Shown: piece after piece, positions 13,599 to 22,183 of the stretch
Numbering within the stretch: the stretch's first letter is position 1
How the letters are laid out: each line of letters begins with the position of its first letter
From: an uncultured Eggerthellaceae bacterium
Lineage (GTDB): Bacteria; Actinomycetota; Coriobacteriia; Coriobacteriales; Eggerthellaceae
DNA length: 25,597 bases
Assembly: GCA_934670115.1 (NCBI GenBank)
Contig: CAKUOV010000035.1
Coordinates: 1-25,597, forward strand
Direction: 5' to 3'
Program-made: the position numbers and the translations under genes
The notes under the pieces: generated by a model
Told to the model about the DNA's origin: nothing
What the model saw: only the letters and a program-made list of their open reading frames with translations
Database searches by the model: none

Positions 13599-14789
13599 CT
13601 ACTCAACCGGCTTCAGGGGAAGCTTCTTCAGGCCCAGGCACAAAAGCAGCGCGCCGAGACCCAAGACGCCCAAGGCGACACCGAACTCGAGCGCGGTCGG
13701 CCAATACACCATGCCGGCATAGGCATCGGCGCCAGCCTGCCAGTTGGTGATGGTCATGGCGTTCAGCGCGCCGGGCATATCGATGTTGGCGATCTGGAAG
13801 CCGCCCACCAGCAGCTGGACGCGCTTGCAGAAGATCGCCACGATGGCGAGAACGCTTGCGACCACGATGAGGGCGTTGGTGCGCAGCTTGGGCGCGAAGC
13901 ACACGACCGCGCACAGCACGCATCCAACAATCTCAATCCAGAAGAAGGGAGCAAGAGCTCCACTTGCCAGCATGGCCACTACTTCAGCACCCTCACCGCC
14001 AGGAAAGCCGCTGGTCAAAAGGTCGCAACCGAAGAAATACAGGTCGACCATGACGAATGCGCCCAGCATCTTCACCAGCTTGACGATGTATTTCTGATCC
14101 AGATCCAGGTAGCCCGTCTTGCGCAATGCGATAACCACGACCAAAACAAGCGCCGTGCCGCACACCAGGGCCGATGACACGAACCAGGGACCGAGAAGCG
14201 CGGTGTACCAGAACTCGTGGGCGACCTGCAACCCGAAAATCCAAGCGGTGACCGAATGGACCAAGATGGCGCACACCAGGGCGATGACGCTGATCACGCG
14301 CAAGGCGAGCTGGGAGACGAGACCCTTTTCGGCGCGCAGGGTCGCCCACAGGTAGACGCAGGACAAGATGAGGTACACGAAAAGCACGATGATATCCCAC
14401 ATCAGGGGGCTGCCCAGGTTGGAATACACGAACAGCTCCCACAGGCGGACGGGCTGGCCCAGATCCACCACGACAAAGCCGATGGCGAGCACCGTGCAGC
14501 AGATGGAGGTCCAGACGGCGACCTTGGAGATGCCGCCGAAGCCCTCCATGCCGAAGGCGCGCGGGATGGAGCTGATGATCAGGCCGCCGGCGGACAGGCC
14601 CACGAAGAACATGAACATAGTGATGTACAAGCCCCAGGAGTCAAGGTTTCGCATGCCCGTTTGGGCCATGCCGCCCGTAAGCTGCATCACCCACAGCGCG
14701 ATGCCGATAACAGCAAGCACGGCGCCTGCGGCGATGCCGATGGTAAGACCCTTCCCGCCTTGGGAAGAAGAATTCGCTGCATCTTTCAT
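13599..14789 (-). CDS. NrfD/PsrC-family membrane anchor subunit
   Basis: ATG 14789 follows GGAAAGGAG by seven bases; the longer frame to 14909 lies within the upstream gene's 3' end and is rejected. The 396-aa protein has about ten hydrophobic segments, starting G-L-T-I-G-I-A-A-G-A, then W-G-L-Y-I-T-M-F-M-F-F-V-G-L-S-A-G-G, the typical first conserved NrfD motif (G-x-S-A-G), and later P-L-M-W-D. NrfD/PsrC/DmsC-type subunits anchor periplasmic molybdoenzyme complexes and oxidise menaquinol. It is the third gene after the catalytic and FeS subunits, 19 bp from the latter, and completes a three-subunit reductase. Confidence 0.9.
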   Translation of the reverse strand: MKDAANSSSQGGKGLTIGIAAGAVLAVIGIALWVMQLTGGMAQTGMRNLDSWGLYITMFMFFVGLSAGGLIISSIPRAFGMEGFGGISKVAVWTSICCTVLAIGFVVVDLGQPVRLWELFVYSNLGSPLMWDIIVLFVYLILSCVYLWATLRAEKGLVSQLALRVISVIALVCAILVHSVTAWIFGLQVAHEFWYTALLGPWFVSSALVCGTALVLVVVIALRKTGYLDLDQKYIVKLVKMLGAFVMVDLYFFGCDLLTSGFPGGEGAEVVAMLASGALAPFFWIEIVGCVLCAVVCFAPKLRTNALIVVASVLAIVAIFCKRVQLLVGGFQIANIDMPGALNAMTITNWQAGADAYAGMVYWPTALEFGVALGVLGLGALLLCLGLKKLPLKPVE

Positions 14790-14808
14790 AAGAAAACTCC
14801 TTTCCTTT

Positions 14809-15429
14809 CTAGACGAGGTAGTAGACAGAAGGGTTTGTTCCCTCTTCGGCCAACAGCTGTTTATATCCGCGAGTTGCAACGAGCTTGGAAATCTCAGAGT
14901 TGGGATCATCCAGGTCGCCCCAGGTACGGGCGCGCGCCAGGCAAGTCTTCACGCACATAGGCTCCTCGCCCTTGGCAAGGCGGTGCCAGCACATGGTGCA
15001 CTTCTCCACCACATGCTTTTGATGCTTGGGCACGTCGGCATCTCCCACGGCTACATCAATGTAGTATTTAGGCTCTTCCCAGTTGAAGGAGCGAACGCCG
15101 GTATACGGGCAGGCAGCCATGCACATGCGGCAGCCAATGCAGCGGTCGTAGTCCTGGCGAACGACGCCCGTCTCAGGGTCTTTGTAAGTTGCGCCAACGG
15201 GGCACACTTTCACGCAGGCAGGGTTCTCACAATGCTGGCAAGCAACCGGGGCATAGCTCATGGTGACGTCAGGGAACTGGCCTTTGGGGGTATCCACGAC
15301 ATCCCCACCATTTGTCAGAATGCGATTCCACCACATATTGTTGGGCAGGTTGTTTTCAATGCGGCATGCCACGGCACAGGTATGGCATCCAATGCAGCGC
15401 TTCGTATCAATCGCAAAGCCGTATCTCAT
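14809..15429 (-). CDS. DmsB/PsrB-like four-cluster ferredoxin subunit
   Basis: Two adjacent ATG codons are possible, 15432 and 15429; 15429 has the better spacing from AGGAGG (6 nt) and gives the family-typical M-R-Y-G-F start. The 206-aa protein has four Cys groups: C12-x2-C15-x2-C18-x3-C22, then C-Q-H-C-x4-C-x3-C-P, then C-I-G-C-x2-C-x3-C-P, then C-T-M-C ... C-x3-C. This is the standard set for four [4Fe-4S] clusters linking an NrfD/DmsC anchor to a DmsA-type catalytic subunit. The neighbours encode exactly those partners. It has no leader of its own and is presumably exported with the Tat-bearing subunit. Confidence 0.92.
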   Translation of the reverse strand: MRYGFAIDTKRCIGCHTCAVACRIENNLPNNMWWNRILTNGGDVVDTPKGQFPDVTMSYAPVACQHCENPACVKVCPVGATYKDPETGVVRQDYDRCIGCRMCMAACPYTGVRSFNWEEPKYYIDVAVGDADVPKHQKHVVEKCTMCWHRLAKGEEPMCVKTCLARARTWGDLDDPNSEISKLVATRGYKQLLAEEGTNPSVYYLV

Positions 15430-15439
15430 CATGCACCTC

Positions 15440-17917
15440 CTAGGCTTTCTTGAAATCTACGCGGGCGTCGTAGAAAGACGCTGCGGACGGATACGGGTCC
15501 ATGCCGGGCTGTGACATCTCTTGGAAGCTGCCCTCTACGAACTGGGCGCGCTGCCAGCCCTTGGGGATTGACAGGATTCCCGGAGCGATGGACTCATCGA
15601 TAAGGCACTTCACCACGCAATGGCCGCGGTCGTTGAAGACCTCAACCATATCGCCGCTCTTCACGCCGCGCGCGGCAGCGTCAACGCTGTTGACCTTCGC
15701 CAGCGGCTCGGGGTCAAGCTCGCGCAAGGTGGGAACCGTGCCCCACTGGGTGTGGACGCGGAAGCGGGAATGCTCCTGCAGGTAGACCAAGGGGTACTTC
15801 TCCTTCAAGGGATTGTCCACGCCTGCCTCGCGGGGCTCCTGGTAGTAGACAAGATGCTCGTTCGGGAAGCGCGCGGAAAGGTCCTGGCCATAGTTCAGGC
15901 GGGGCGCGGGCTTCTCGGTGTACAGGCGCACGCGGCCGGCTTCTGTGGCGAAAGGCTCGGTCATGCCGGTGATATAGGACTCTCCGGGCGTGCCGGTTGT
16001 CTGGATGACCTTCTCCTTGCGGAAGCGCTCGAGGCTCAAGCCGCGCTTCTTCGATGCCTCGTTGCTGAAGAGGATGGCGCACAGCTGCTCGAAGTCGGGC
16101 TTTTCGGGGAAGGAGGCCTCAAAGCCCAGGGCGCGGCCCAGAAGGCAGGCGATCTCGGAGTCGGACTTGCACTCGCCCAAAGGCTCGATCGCCTTTTCCT
16201 GGTAGATAGTGTAGGGGTTGTTGTAGCCTGCGCGAAGGTCCTCGACCTCGTACCAGGATGCGGCGGGGAGCACCAGGTCGGCATAGACCGCCGAGTCCGT
16301 CATTTCCATGTCGATGACCGCGTAGTAATCGAGGTTGCCGATGAGTTTCTCGATGACCTCTTTCTGCGAGCCGATGTTGCTTATGGGGTTGGAGCAATAC
16401 GAGATCATCACCTTTACCGGGAACGGCTTGCCGTTTAGGGTCTGGGTCGCCGCGATATCGGGAAGGATGCCGAAGGGGATCACCGCGTTGAGCAGCTTGT
16501 ATTCCTTCGTGATCCACAGGCCCAGGGTCTCAGGGGACCAGCGGGTGGTGAACACGCCGGTAAAGCCGGCACCCGGCTTGGCGAGGTTGCCCGTCAGGCA
16601 CAAAAGAATCGCTATGGCCCAGGTGTTCTGGTAGCCGTTGAGGTAGTGGTCCAGGCCGTAGGTGATGTTGACGGAGACGGCACGTTCGGTTGCGAAGCGC
16701 TCAGCGAAGGAGGCGATGAAGGATTCCTCCAGGCCGGTCAGGCGGGCAGCCTCTGCCAGAGTGTATTGCTTGAGCTGCTGCTTGAGCAGGGAGAAGGATG
16801 TGGTGCACTCCACGCCGTCGGGGGTAGTAAACGTTCCTTCAAGCGCGGGGTTTGTCGCCTCGTCGATAAAAGCGATGCCGTTTTTGTCCAGGTCCCAGAC
16901 ATAGTAGTTGTCGCCTACGGGCTGCTTGGTCGCGGGGTCTATCGGCACCTCGGCGTAGTCGCTTTTGCGCAGGAGCATGCCCGTATCGGAGCGGACCAAA
17001 AACGCCGCGTTAGATTTATTCCTTATAAAATCCCAGTCAACCAGGTCTTTTTCGATGATATAGTTGCCCATGGCTAGCGCAAAATACCCGTCATGACCAG
17101 GGTTCACGTGGATGTACTCGTCCGAGCGGTGCGCGGTCGCGGAGTAGATGGGATCGATGGTCACAACCTTCGTGCCCGCCTCGCGAGCCCATTGGATCCA
17201 TCGCCAGCTGTGAGGATGCGTGAACACCGGATTGGTGCCCCAAACAACAACAAGAGAGGAATCCATAACGCTGTTTGGCTCGTTGCAGTACTTCCAGTCG
17301 CCGGTGCCCAGCACACGATCGATGCCGTGGCCAGCCGCGTAGTCGTAGCAGGCAGCGGTCTTAACGGCGCCCAAGCAGGCCGACAGGCGCGGGAACAGGC
17401 CGTAGACACCGTTGATGTAGCCGTAATTTCCGGAAGCCGCATCGAAGACAATAGAGGATCCGCCGAACTTCTCCACGTTCTCCTTAATCTTGTCAGCAAG
17501 CTCTTTGATGGCCTCATCCCAGGTGATTCGCTCCCATTGACCGGCACCACGCTCGGTACCGGGAACGCGGCGCATCGGATACAGAACACGCGTCTTGCTG
17601 TAGATGCGCTCAATGTAGGTAAGACCCTTAAGGCAGCATCCCGTGTAGCCAGGCTCGGGATATTCGCCAGGCTCAAGCTTGACAATTTTGCCATCGCGAA
17701 CATGGGCCAACAATCGACAAGAACCCATACAGTTAGAGCGGCAGTTGCAATTGAAAATCTGCTCTTCCGCCTGCGCCAGGGCAGCGGAATCGCTCGCGTA
17801 GGCCTGCAGGGCCGAAAAGCCCGAAGCGCCTATTGCTGTAGCCCCCGCAACAGCGCACGTCGTTTTGAGGAAACTGCGACGGGTCAATCCCCCCGTCGAG
17901 CTTTGCACTGAAAGCAT
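15440..17917 (-). CDS. Tat-exported DMSO reductase family molybdopterin oxidoreductase
   Basis: ATG 17917 has AAGGAGG six bases upstream. The 825-aa protein begins with a Tat leader (T12-R-R-S-F-L-K18, then an Ala-rich hydrophobic stretch ending A-Y-A-S). The FeS site is C59-x3-C63-x3-C67 ... C94-C95-L-K-G, with an extra C57. Then come W-D-E-A-I (133-137), V-V-V-W-G-T-N-P (223-230), T-I-D-P-I-Y-S and H-P-G-H-D-type bis-MGD motifs, and a C-terminal dinucleotide-binding domain. Length is normal for DmsA-like proteins. In place of the usual Y-S-x-G around the Mo ligand I see Y-D192-Y-A-A-G, so the Ser ligand seems absent. It heads the operon with the FeS and NrfD subunits. It acts at the outer face of the membrane as a quinol-linked terminal reductase; the substrate (S-oxide, N-oxide or other) cannot be assigned. 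Confidence 0.9.
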   Translation of the reverse strand: MLSVQSSTGGLTRRSFLKTTCAVAGATAIGASGFSALQAYASDSAALAQAEEQIFNCNCRSNCMGSCRLLAHVRDGKIVKLEPGEYPEPGYTGCCLKGLTYIERIYSKTRVLYPMRRVPGTERGAGQWERITWDEAIKELADKIKENVEKFGGSSIVFDAASGNYGYINGVYGLFPRLSACLGAVKTAACYDYAAGHGIDRVLGTGDWKYCNEPNSVMDSSLVVVWGTNPVFTHPHSWRWIQWAREAGTKVVTIDPIYSATAHRSDEYIHVNPGHDGYFALAMGNYIIEKDLVDWDFIRNKSNAAFLVRSDTGMLLRKSDYAEVPIDPATKQPVGDNYYVWDLDKNGIAFIDEATNPALEGTFTTPDGVECTTSFSLLKQQLKQYTLAEAARLTGLEESFIASFAERFATERAVSVNITYGLDHYLNGYQNTWAIAILLCLTGNLAKPGAGFTGVFTTRWSPETLGLWITKEYKLLNAVIPFGILPDIAATQTLNGKPFPVKVMISYCSNPISNIGSQKEVIEKLIGNLDYYAVIDMEMTDSAVYADLVLPAASWYEVEDLRAGYNNPYTIYQEKAIEPLGECKSDSEIACLLGRALGFEASFPEKPDFEQLCAILFSNEASKKRGLSLERFRKEKVIQTTGTPGESYITGMTEPFATEAGRVRLYTEKPAPRLNYGQDLSARFPNEHLVYYQEPREAGVDNPLKEKYPLVYLQEHSRFRVHTQWGTVPTLRELDPEPLAKVNSVDAAARGVKSGDMVEVFNDRGHCVVKCLIDESIAPGILSIPKGWQRAQFVEGSFQEMSQPGMDPYPSAASFYDARVDFKKA

Positions 17918-18080
17918 CGTGCCTCCTTACTTCTTGTTTGGAACAGGAGACAGAGAGCTGCAACATGCGTTCTCCGCTTTGTCTGGAATAACGCTGGCTT
18001 TCCTGTGACATTGAACCCCTCACAGAATCGCCGGGCCCCCTCATTTCTCCCCTAGCAAATAGAACCGGCCGGATTCTTCT

Positions 18081-18147
18081 TGTCATATTCTGCCATATAT
18101 GCGTAGGACAAGCAATGACAAAATATGACAATTTATGACAAGCAATG
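18081..18147. promoter_or_regulatory. Repeat-rich divergent control region (TGTCATATT sites)
   Basis: TGTCATATT (18081-18089) is the exact reverse complement of AATATGACA (18122-18130). GACAAGCAATG occurs twice, at 18107-18117 and 18137-18147, exactly 30 bp apart (about three helical turns). These lie in the 362-bp gap between the divergent reductase operon (start 17917) and the NrfD-GntR-SPFH operon (18280). They look like operators for a dimeric regulator, plausibly the GntR protein encoded at 19224-19694. Confidence 0.55.
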
Positions 18148-18279
18148 TTTTCAATTTCATTTTCCCTTATGAAAATCCGTTTTTATTGACTGCGCAATAA
18201 TGAGACATCTCTTGAGCAACCTCGGACAAGATTGAGTATGCTATACTCTGTCATACTTATTGTTGCGCAAAGGAGCCCT

Positions 18280-19227
18280 GTGATCGGAACACTCGCCATA
18301 GCTTATCTGTTCTGCGGAGGCACCGGCGCCGGCACCGTCCTTATGGCCTGCGTGCTCGATGCGCGATTCTCACAAACGGGCAACGACTCCAATGCCCTCG
18401 CCGTCTCCCGCGCCTTCTGCGCTGGTTTCGCCCTTCTTCTCTTCGGATCTCTTTGCCTGCTTTTCGACGTGGGGCGAATAGACCGAGTCGAGCATCTTTT
18501 GTTTACTCCGTCGTTTTCGATTATATCGGTGGGATTTTTTGCCCTCGCCGCCCTCCTTGTTCTCTCTGCTCTTATTTCCGCGGCGCGAATTCTGCAGACG
18601 CCGCCGGTCCATCCACATATCGCCCGCATTGCACACGTGCTTGCCGCTCTCCTGTCCATCACGGTGATGGCCTATACCGGCATCCTTCTTTGCAGCATTC
18701 GCGCCGTGGCGCTTTGGAATACTTTCTTCCTGCCAGCGCTGTTCCTCTTTTCCTCGGTATCGGCGGGATGCGCCGTTACCATTCTTTCTTGCTGCTCTGC
18801 CGGTTCAGACGGTGCCCTTATAGAAAGCATCCTTCGCATCGATGGGCCCATCGTCGTCCTCGAGGCGATCTGCGCTGCAGGGTTCGCGATTGCATCGCTG
18901 GCAAGCGAACACGTTGGCGCTGCCATCTCGCGCAATCTTCTCTTCGCAGGGGGAGACCCTACGCTTACCGTGCTATGGTGGGTAGGCTTCGCGATTTGCG
19001 GCATTGCCGCTCCCCTATCGATGTATGCAAGAGCTATTATTCCCGCTCGAAGGCAGCGCATGATTACAAGAGCTTCGCTCGCATACACTGCGCTAGCTGT
19101 TCTGTTCGCCGCGGCGTGCCTGCGGTATTGCGTTGTCTCCGCGGGAACGCATGCGCCCATGAAACTAGACAATCCTCTCCAAGCCGCGATTCCCGCGGCC
19201 GTTTGCCAGGAAAGCGAGCCAAAATGA
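18280..19227 (+). CDS. NrfD-like membrane protein, stand-alone
   Basis: The start is GTG 18280 behind AAGGAG (5-nt spacing), giving M-I-G-T-L-A-I-A-Y-L-F-C-G-G-T-G-A-G-T, the expected NrfD N-terminus with its G-x-G-A-G motif. An ATG at 18238 would add 14 residues and overlaps a TATACT promoter-like hexamer (18242-18247). The 315-aa protein has eight to nine membrane helices, typical of the shorter NrfD/PsrC type. No catalytic or FeS subunit is encoded next to it on this strand, but the divergent cluster has both, so it may be an alternative quinol-oxidising anchor for that reductase or an orphan sensor-like protein. Its stop codon overlaps the start of the next gene. Confidence 0.8.
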   Translation: MIGTLAIAYLFCGGTGAGTVLMACVLDARFSQTGNDSNALAVSRAFCAGFALLLFGSLCLLFDVGRIDRVEHLLFTPSFSIISVGFFALAALLVLSALISAARILQTPPVHPHIARIAHVLAALLSITVMAYTGILLCSIRAVALWNTFFLPALFLFSSVSAGCAVTILSCCSAGSDGALIESILRIDGPIVVLEAICAAGFAIASLASEHVGAAISRNLLFAGGDPTLTVLWWVGFAICGIAAPLSMYARAIIPARRQRMITRASLAYTALAVLFAAACLRYCVVSAGTHAPMKLDNPLQAAIPAAVCQESEPK

Positions 19228-19694
19228 TAATAAAATTGGACGAGAGCAGCAGCATCCCCATTTGGATACAGCTGAAAAACCGACTCATATACCTGATCAC
19301 ATCGGGTTATTACAAAGCCGGCCAGCAGCTGCCGACGGTGCGCGGGCTGGCTGCCGAAATCGAGGTCAACTACAACACCGTGAGCAAGGTCTACAAGAGT
19401 CTAGAGGCGGACGGCTACATTGAGTCGAAGCATCGCCAAGGAGCGTTTGTCCGCGATGTTTCCGGCATGCCGGGTGTTAGCGCGGATGTGACCGCGGAAA
19501 GCATCACCCGCGACTACATCTTCAGATGTCTCGAGCTGGGGATGTCGCTCGATGACACGCAGGCGCTGTTTTGGTCGGTGATGAACGATGTAAGGGAAGA
19601 AAGGGGCGAAAGCCTTGACGAAAAAGAAGAAGAGAGAGCGAAGGGTCATGTCAAGTTCTCCGTCATACCGGGCGGCAATCGAAGGAGCTCATAG
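19224..19694 (+). CDS. GntR-family regulator, short YtrA-like type
   Basis: ATG 19224 overlaps the stop of the NrfD-like gene (ATGA), and AGGAAAGCG precedes it. The 156-aa protein has a GntR winged HTH at about 10-78: P-I-W-I-Q-L-K-N-R-L-I, L-P-T-V-R-G-L-A-A-E-I-E-V-N-Y-N-T-V-S-K-V-Y, L-E-A-D-G-Y-I-E. Only about 75 residues follow, too few for a FadR/HutC effector domain, which places it with the YtrA-type short regulators. Those commonly control their own membrane-protein operons. Translational coupling to NrfD and overlap with the SPFH gene suggest autoregulation of this operon and perhaps of the divergent reductase. Confidence 0.88.
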   Translation: MIIKLDESSSIPIWIQLKNRLIYLITSGYYKAGQQLPTVRGLAAEIEVNYNTVSKVYKSLEADGYIESKHRQGAFVRDVSGMPGVSADVTAESITRDYIFRCLELGMSLDDTQALFWSVMNDVREERGESLDEKEEERAKGHVKFSVIPGGNRRSS

Positions 19695-20622
19695 CAACGG
19701 GCGGAGGCGGTCCTCCCGCAACGGCGCGTACATCGTCACTTGTGCCTTTTTCGTCCTCGGCTTTGCGGTGACATTGCTGGCGATTTCTTGCGCAGGATGC
19801 AAAATCGGCTTGGCCGCGCTTGTTGCGGCTTGTCTGGTGGGCTGGCTTCTGTCGTCTTCCGCCCACATAGTCCTCCAATGGGAGAAGGTCGTCGTCTTGC
19901 GTCTTGGCAAGTTCAACCGCGTGAGCGGTCCTGGGCTCGTTTTCACCATACCGCTCGTTGAACACTGCACTATGCGCGTTGACCAGCGCATCTCGGCAAC
20001 ATATTTCGGCGCCGAGAAAACGCTCACCAACGACTTGGTCCCAGTAAACGTGGATGCCGTGCTGTTTTGGATGGTATTCTCGGCCGAGAAGGCGTGCGTG
20101 GAGCTCGAGGATTACCCGAACGCGGTTTCGTGGATCGCCCAGACCGCCATGAGGCAGGCTATCGGCCGCCGAAGCGTCTCCGAACTGGCATGCAGCCGCG
20201 AGGTGCTCGACGCCGAACTTGAGAAGGTGATCGAAGAGAAGCTCTCCCCCTGGGGTATTGCCATTATCGGCGTTGAGATTCGCGATATCGTCATACCCAA
20301 GGAGCTTCAAGACGCCATGGCGATGGAATCCATTGCCGAGCGCGAGCGCAACGCTCGCATGGTTCTTGCCGAGGCCGAGCACGATATCTCTGAGATGCTC
20401 GCGGATGCGGGCGACGTGTACGCCAACGCACCCGAGGCTATGAAGCTACGCACCATGCACTTGGCATACGATAGCGTGAGAAAGTCCGGCGGAACCCTGG
20501 TGATACCAAGCGCGTTCAGCGAGGGATTCACGGATGCCGCGCTTGGCCACCGAGACGAGGCGGGCCCGCAAGCCCTGGCTGGCAAGGCGCCGGCAGAAGG
20601 AAAAGCGCCCGCGAAGCAATAA
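19648..20622 (+). CDS. SPFH/stomatin-like (slipin) membrane protein
   Basis: I choose ATG 19648, with GAAGGGTC before it; it overlaps the GntR gene by 47 bp. A TTG at 19615 is the alternative. The 324-aa protein has two close hydrophobic helices (about 27-49 and 51-72) and then the band-7 domain: Q-W-E-K-V-V-V-L-R-L-G-K-F, G-P-G-L-V-F-T-I-P, V-D-Q-R-I, V-N-V-D-A-V-L-F-W, I-G-R-R-S-V-S-E-L, W-G-I-A-I-I-G-V-E-I-R-D-I and a helical E-R-N-A-R-M-V-L-A-E-A-E coiled coil. These match bacterial slipins, which organise membrane microdomains and often pair with NfeD proteases; no nfeD is present here. The Ala/Pro/Gly/Lys-rich C-tail is probably disordered. It is the last gene of the NrfD-GntR operon. 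Confidence 0.88.
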   Translation: MSSSPSYRAAIEGAHSNGRRRSSRNGAYIVTCAFFVLGFAVTLLAISCAGCKIGLAALVAACLVGWLLSSSAHIVLQWEKVVVLRLGKFNRVSGPGLVFTIPLVEHCTMRVDQRISATYFGAEKTLTNDLVPVNVDAVLFWMVFSAEKACVELEDYPNAVSWIAQTAMRQAIGRRSVSELACSREVLDAELEKVIEEKLSPWGIAIIGVEIRDIVIPKELQDAMAMESIAERERNARMVLAEAEHDISEMLADAGDVYANAPEAMKLRTMHLAYDSVRKSGGTLVIPSAFSEGFTDAALGHRDEAGPQALAGKAPAEGKAPAKQ

Positions 20623-20660
20623 CTTCTCCGCGCACAAAAAGCCTGGCTCGCCTGCAAACC

Positions 20661-20692
20661 GTAAAGCACCACCCCTTCGGTGGGGCATTTAC
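20661..20692. terminator. Hairpin between convergent SPFH and ATPase genes
   Basis: GTAAA...TTTAC closes an inner stem with CCACC-CCTTC-GGTGG; about 13 pairs with one mismatch and one bulge. It lies in the 237-bp gap between the convergent SPFH and ATPase genes, where a bidirectional terminator is expected. No strong T-tract is seen on either strand. Confidence 0.4.
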
Positions 20693-20859
20693 ACGCCTGA
20701 GCAAAATATAAGCGGCCTTACGGCGGCATTTGAAATGCAAGTATCAAAAATAGGGCGTAGCGCCCACCGTGCGCAATGATATCCTTCGCGCCGGAAAACC
20801 GCAGATGGGTGCCGGATCGATACCAGATGGGCGCATCGACTTTCTGCCGGCCATCGTCG

Positions 20860-22164
20860 TCATTCGCCCCACAGTAATGCGTTACCCACCGCGTACAGCG
20901 GTATGTTGCGCATCCAGTCCTGCTCGCGGTACCCTGACATGCTGAAGCGAAGTGCGGTGGTGTTGGGGTACCTGTCCTTGAAGGCCCGAAGGCTTTTCGC
21001 ACGGAGGTTCTCCTCGGCTTTTACCTCGATGGCGACGATTCTGTTCTCATCTTGGACCAAGAAGTCTATCTCTCCCGCTGAGTGCTCGGCGGACCAGTAG
21101 TAGGGGGCAAGCCCGTGTTCGGAGACGAGCTGCTGGCAGACGTACTGCTCGGTGAGTGCCCCCTTGAACTCTTCGAATATGGAGTTGCCACCGATGACGG
21201 TGCTCTTGTCCAGATGGGCCATGGCGCCCAAAAGACCAACGTCGACAAGGAAGAGCTTGAACGCTGCATCGTCCGCGTAGGGGCGAAGCGGCAGGCCCGG
21301 TTTTGACACCCTGCGTACTCGCGTGACGAGTCCCGCCTGCTCCAGCCAGGTGATTCCGGACTGGAAATTGCGCGCCCGCGCGCCCTCGGCGATGTGCCCG
21401 AACACGAATCTCTTGTTCTCCTGGCCCAGATGCAGGGGGATGGACTCCCAGGCCGCTATCGCGTACTCGGCCTCCGTCCGGGACAGATGTTTGGAGATAT
21501 CTCGCTCGTAGCCGCGCAGGATGTCCTTCTGCACTTTGCGCGCGTCCTCCAAAAGCCCGTGCTCGAGAAACGCGGTTACCGCCTCTGGCATCCCGCCCAC
21601 GTAGTAGTACTGGCGAAGCAGGGGGATAAGCTTGCCGGAAAACGAGTTGATCATAGTCGGATTGCCGGACGCGATAAGGTCGGCCATGCCTTCATTGCCG
21701 GTTGCTCGCAGGAACTCGGTGAACTCCATGGGGTACAAATCGAGCGTCTCCACCTTGCCGACGGGATAGCCAGTGCCTTCGTGGATGGTAAGGCCCAGAA
21801 GCGAACCTGCCGCCGCGACGGCATAACCCGGTGCCTCTTCGCAGAAGTATTTCAGGGAGGTCAGCGCATGCGGGCATTCTTGAATCTCGTCGAGGATGAT
21901 GAGGGTGTCCCCCTCATCTATACGCTCCCCCGTCTCGAACTGGAAGGCCGAGATGAGTCGCGAAATGTCGTAGCCGAGCTCGAACTGCTCTTTCATGGCC
22001 GCATTTCCATCAAGGTTGATGTAGGCGACATTGGAGAAATGTCTCCTGCCGAATTCTTTTAGCAGCCACGTTTTTCCGACCTGGCGTGCGCCGTTGAGGA
22101 TGAGCGGCTTGCGGTGTGCCCCGTCTTTCCATGCGGCGAGCGCGGCGATCAATGTCCTGTCCAT
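20860..22164 (-). CDS. AAA-type ATPase with DUF4143 C-terminal domain
   Basis: ATG 22164 follows AGGGGG on the minus strand. The 434-aa cytoplasmic protein has a Walker A loop G25-A-R-Q-V-G-K-T32, Walker B L-I-I-L-D-E (88-93), and a sensor-like A-A-A-G-S-L-L-G. It then has the DUF4143 part with Y-Y-x-G-G-M-P-E-A-V and a C-terminal nuclease-fold-like G-E-I-D-F-L-V ... I-A-I-E-V-K. This last is the PD-(D/E)XK-type arrangement common in this family. Such proteins are widespread, often variable in number and associated with mobile or accessory DNA; the biological role is not established. It sits next to an AbiE toxin-antitoxin pair and is preceded by a palindromic repeat also found elsewhere in the window. 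Length is normal. Confidence 0.9.
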   Translation of the reverse strand: MDRTLIAALAAWKDGAHRKPLILNGARQVGKTWLLKEFGRRHFSNVAYINLDGNAAMKEQFELGYDISRLISAFQFETGERIDEGDTLIILDEIQECPHALTSLKYFCEEAPGYAVAAAGSLLGLTIHEGTGYPVGKVETLDLYPMEFTEFLRATGNEGMADLIASGNPTMINSFSGKLIPLLRQYYYVGGMPEAVTAFLEHGLLEDARKVQKDILRGYERDISKHLSRTEAEYAIAAWESIPLHLGQENKRFVFGHIAEGARARNFQSGITWLEQAGLVTRVRRVSKPGLPLRPYADDAAFKLFLVDVGLLGAMAHLDKSTVIGGNSIFEEFKGALTEQYVCQQLVSEHGLAPYYWSAEHSAGEIDFLVQDENRIVAIEVKAEENLRAKSLRAFKDRYPNTTALRFSMSGYREQDWMRNIPLYAVGNALLWGE

Positions 22165-22183
22165 GATTCCCCCTAAAATAAGA

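Noticed and set aside
13481..13606. ATG start extending the CX4CH protein by 42 residues
   Set aside because: The extension would be read through an intrinsic terminator and puts a basic, non-signal stretch before the membrane helix; TTG 13480 has AAAGAGG and starts at the helix.
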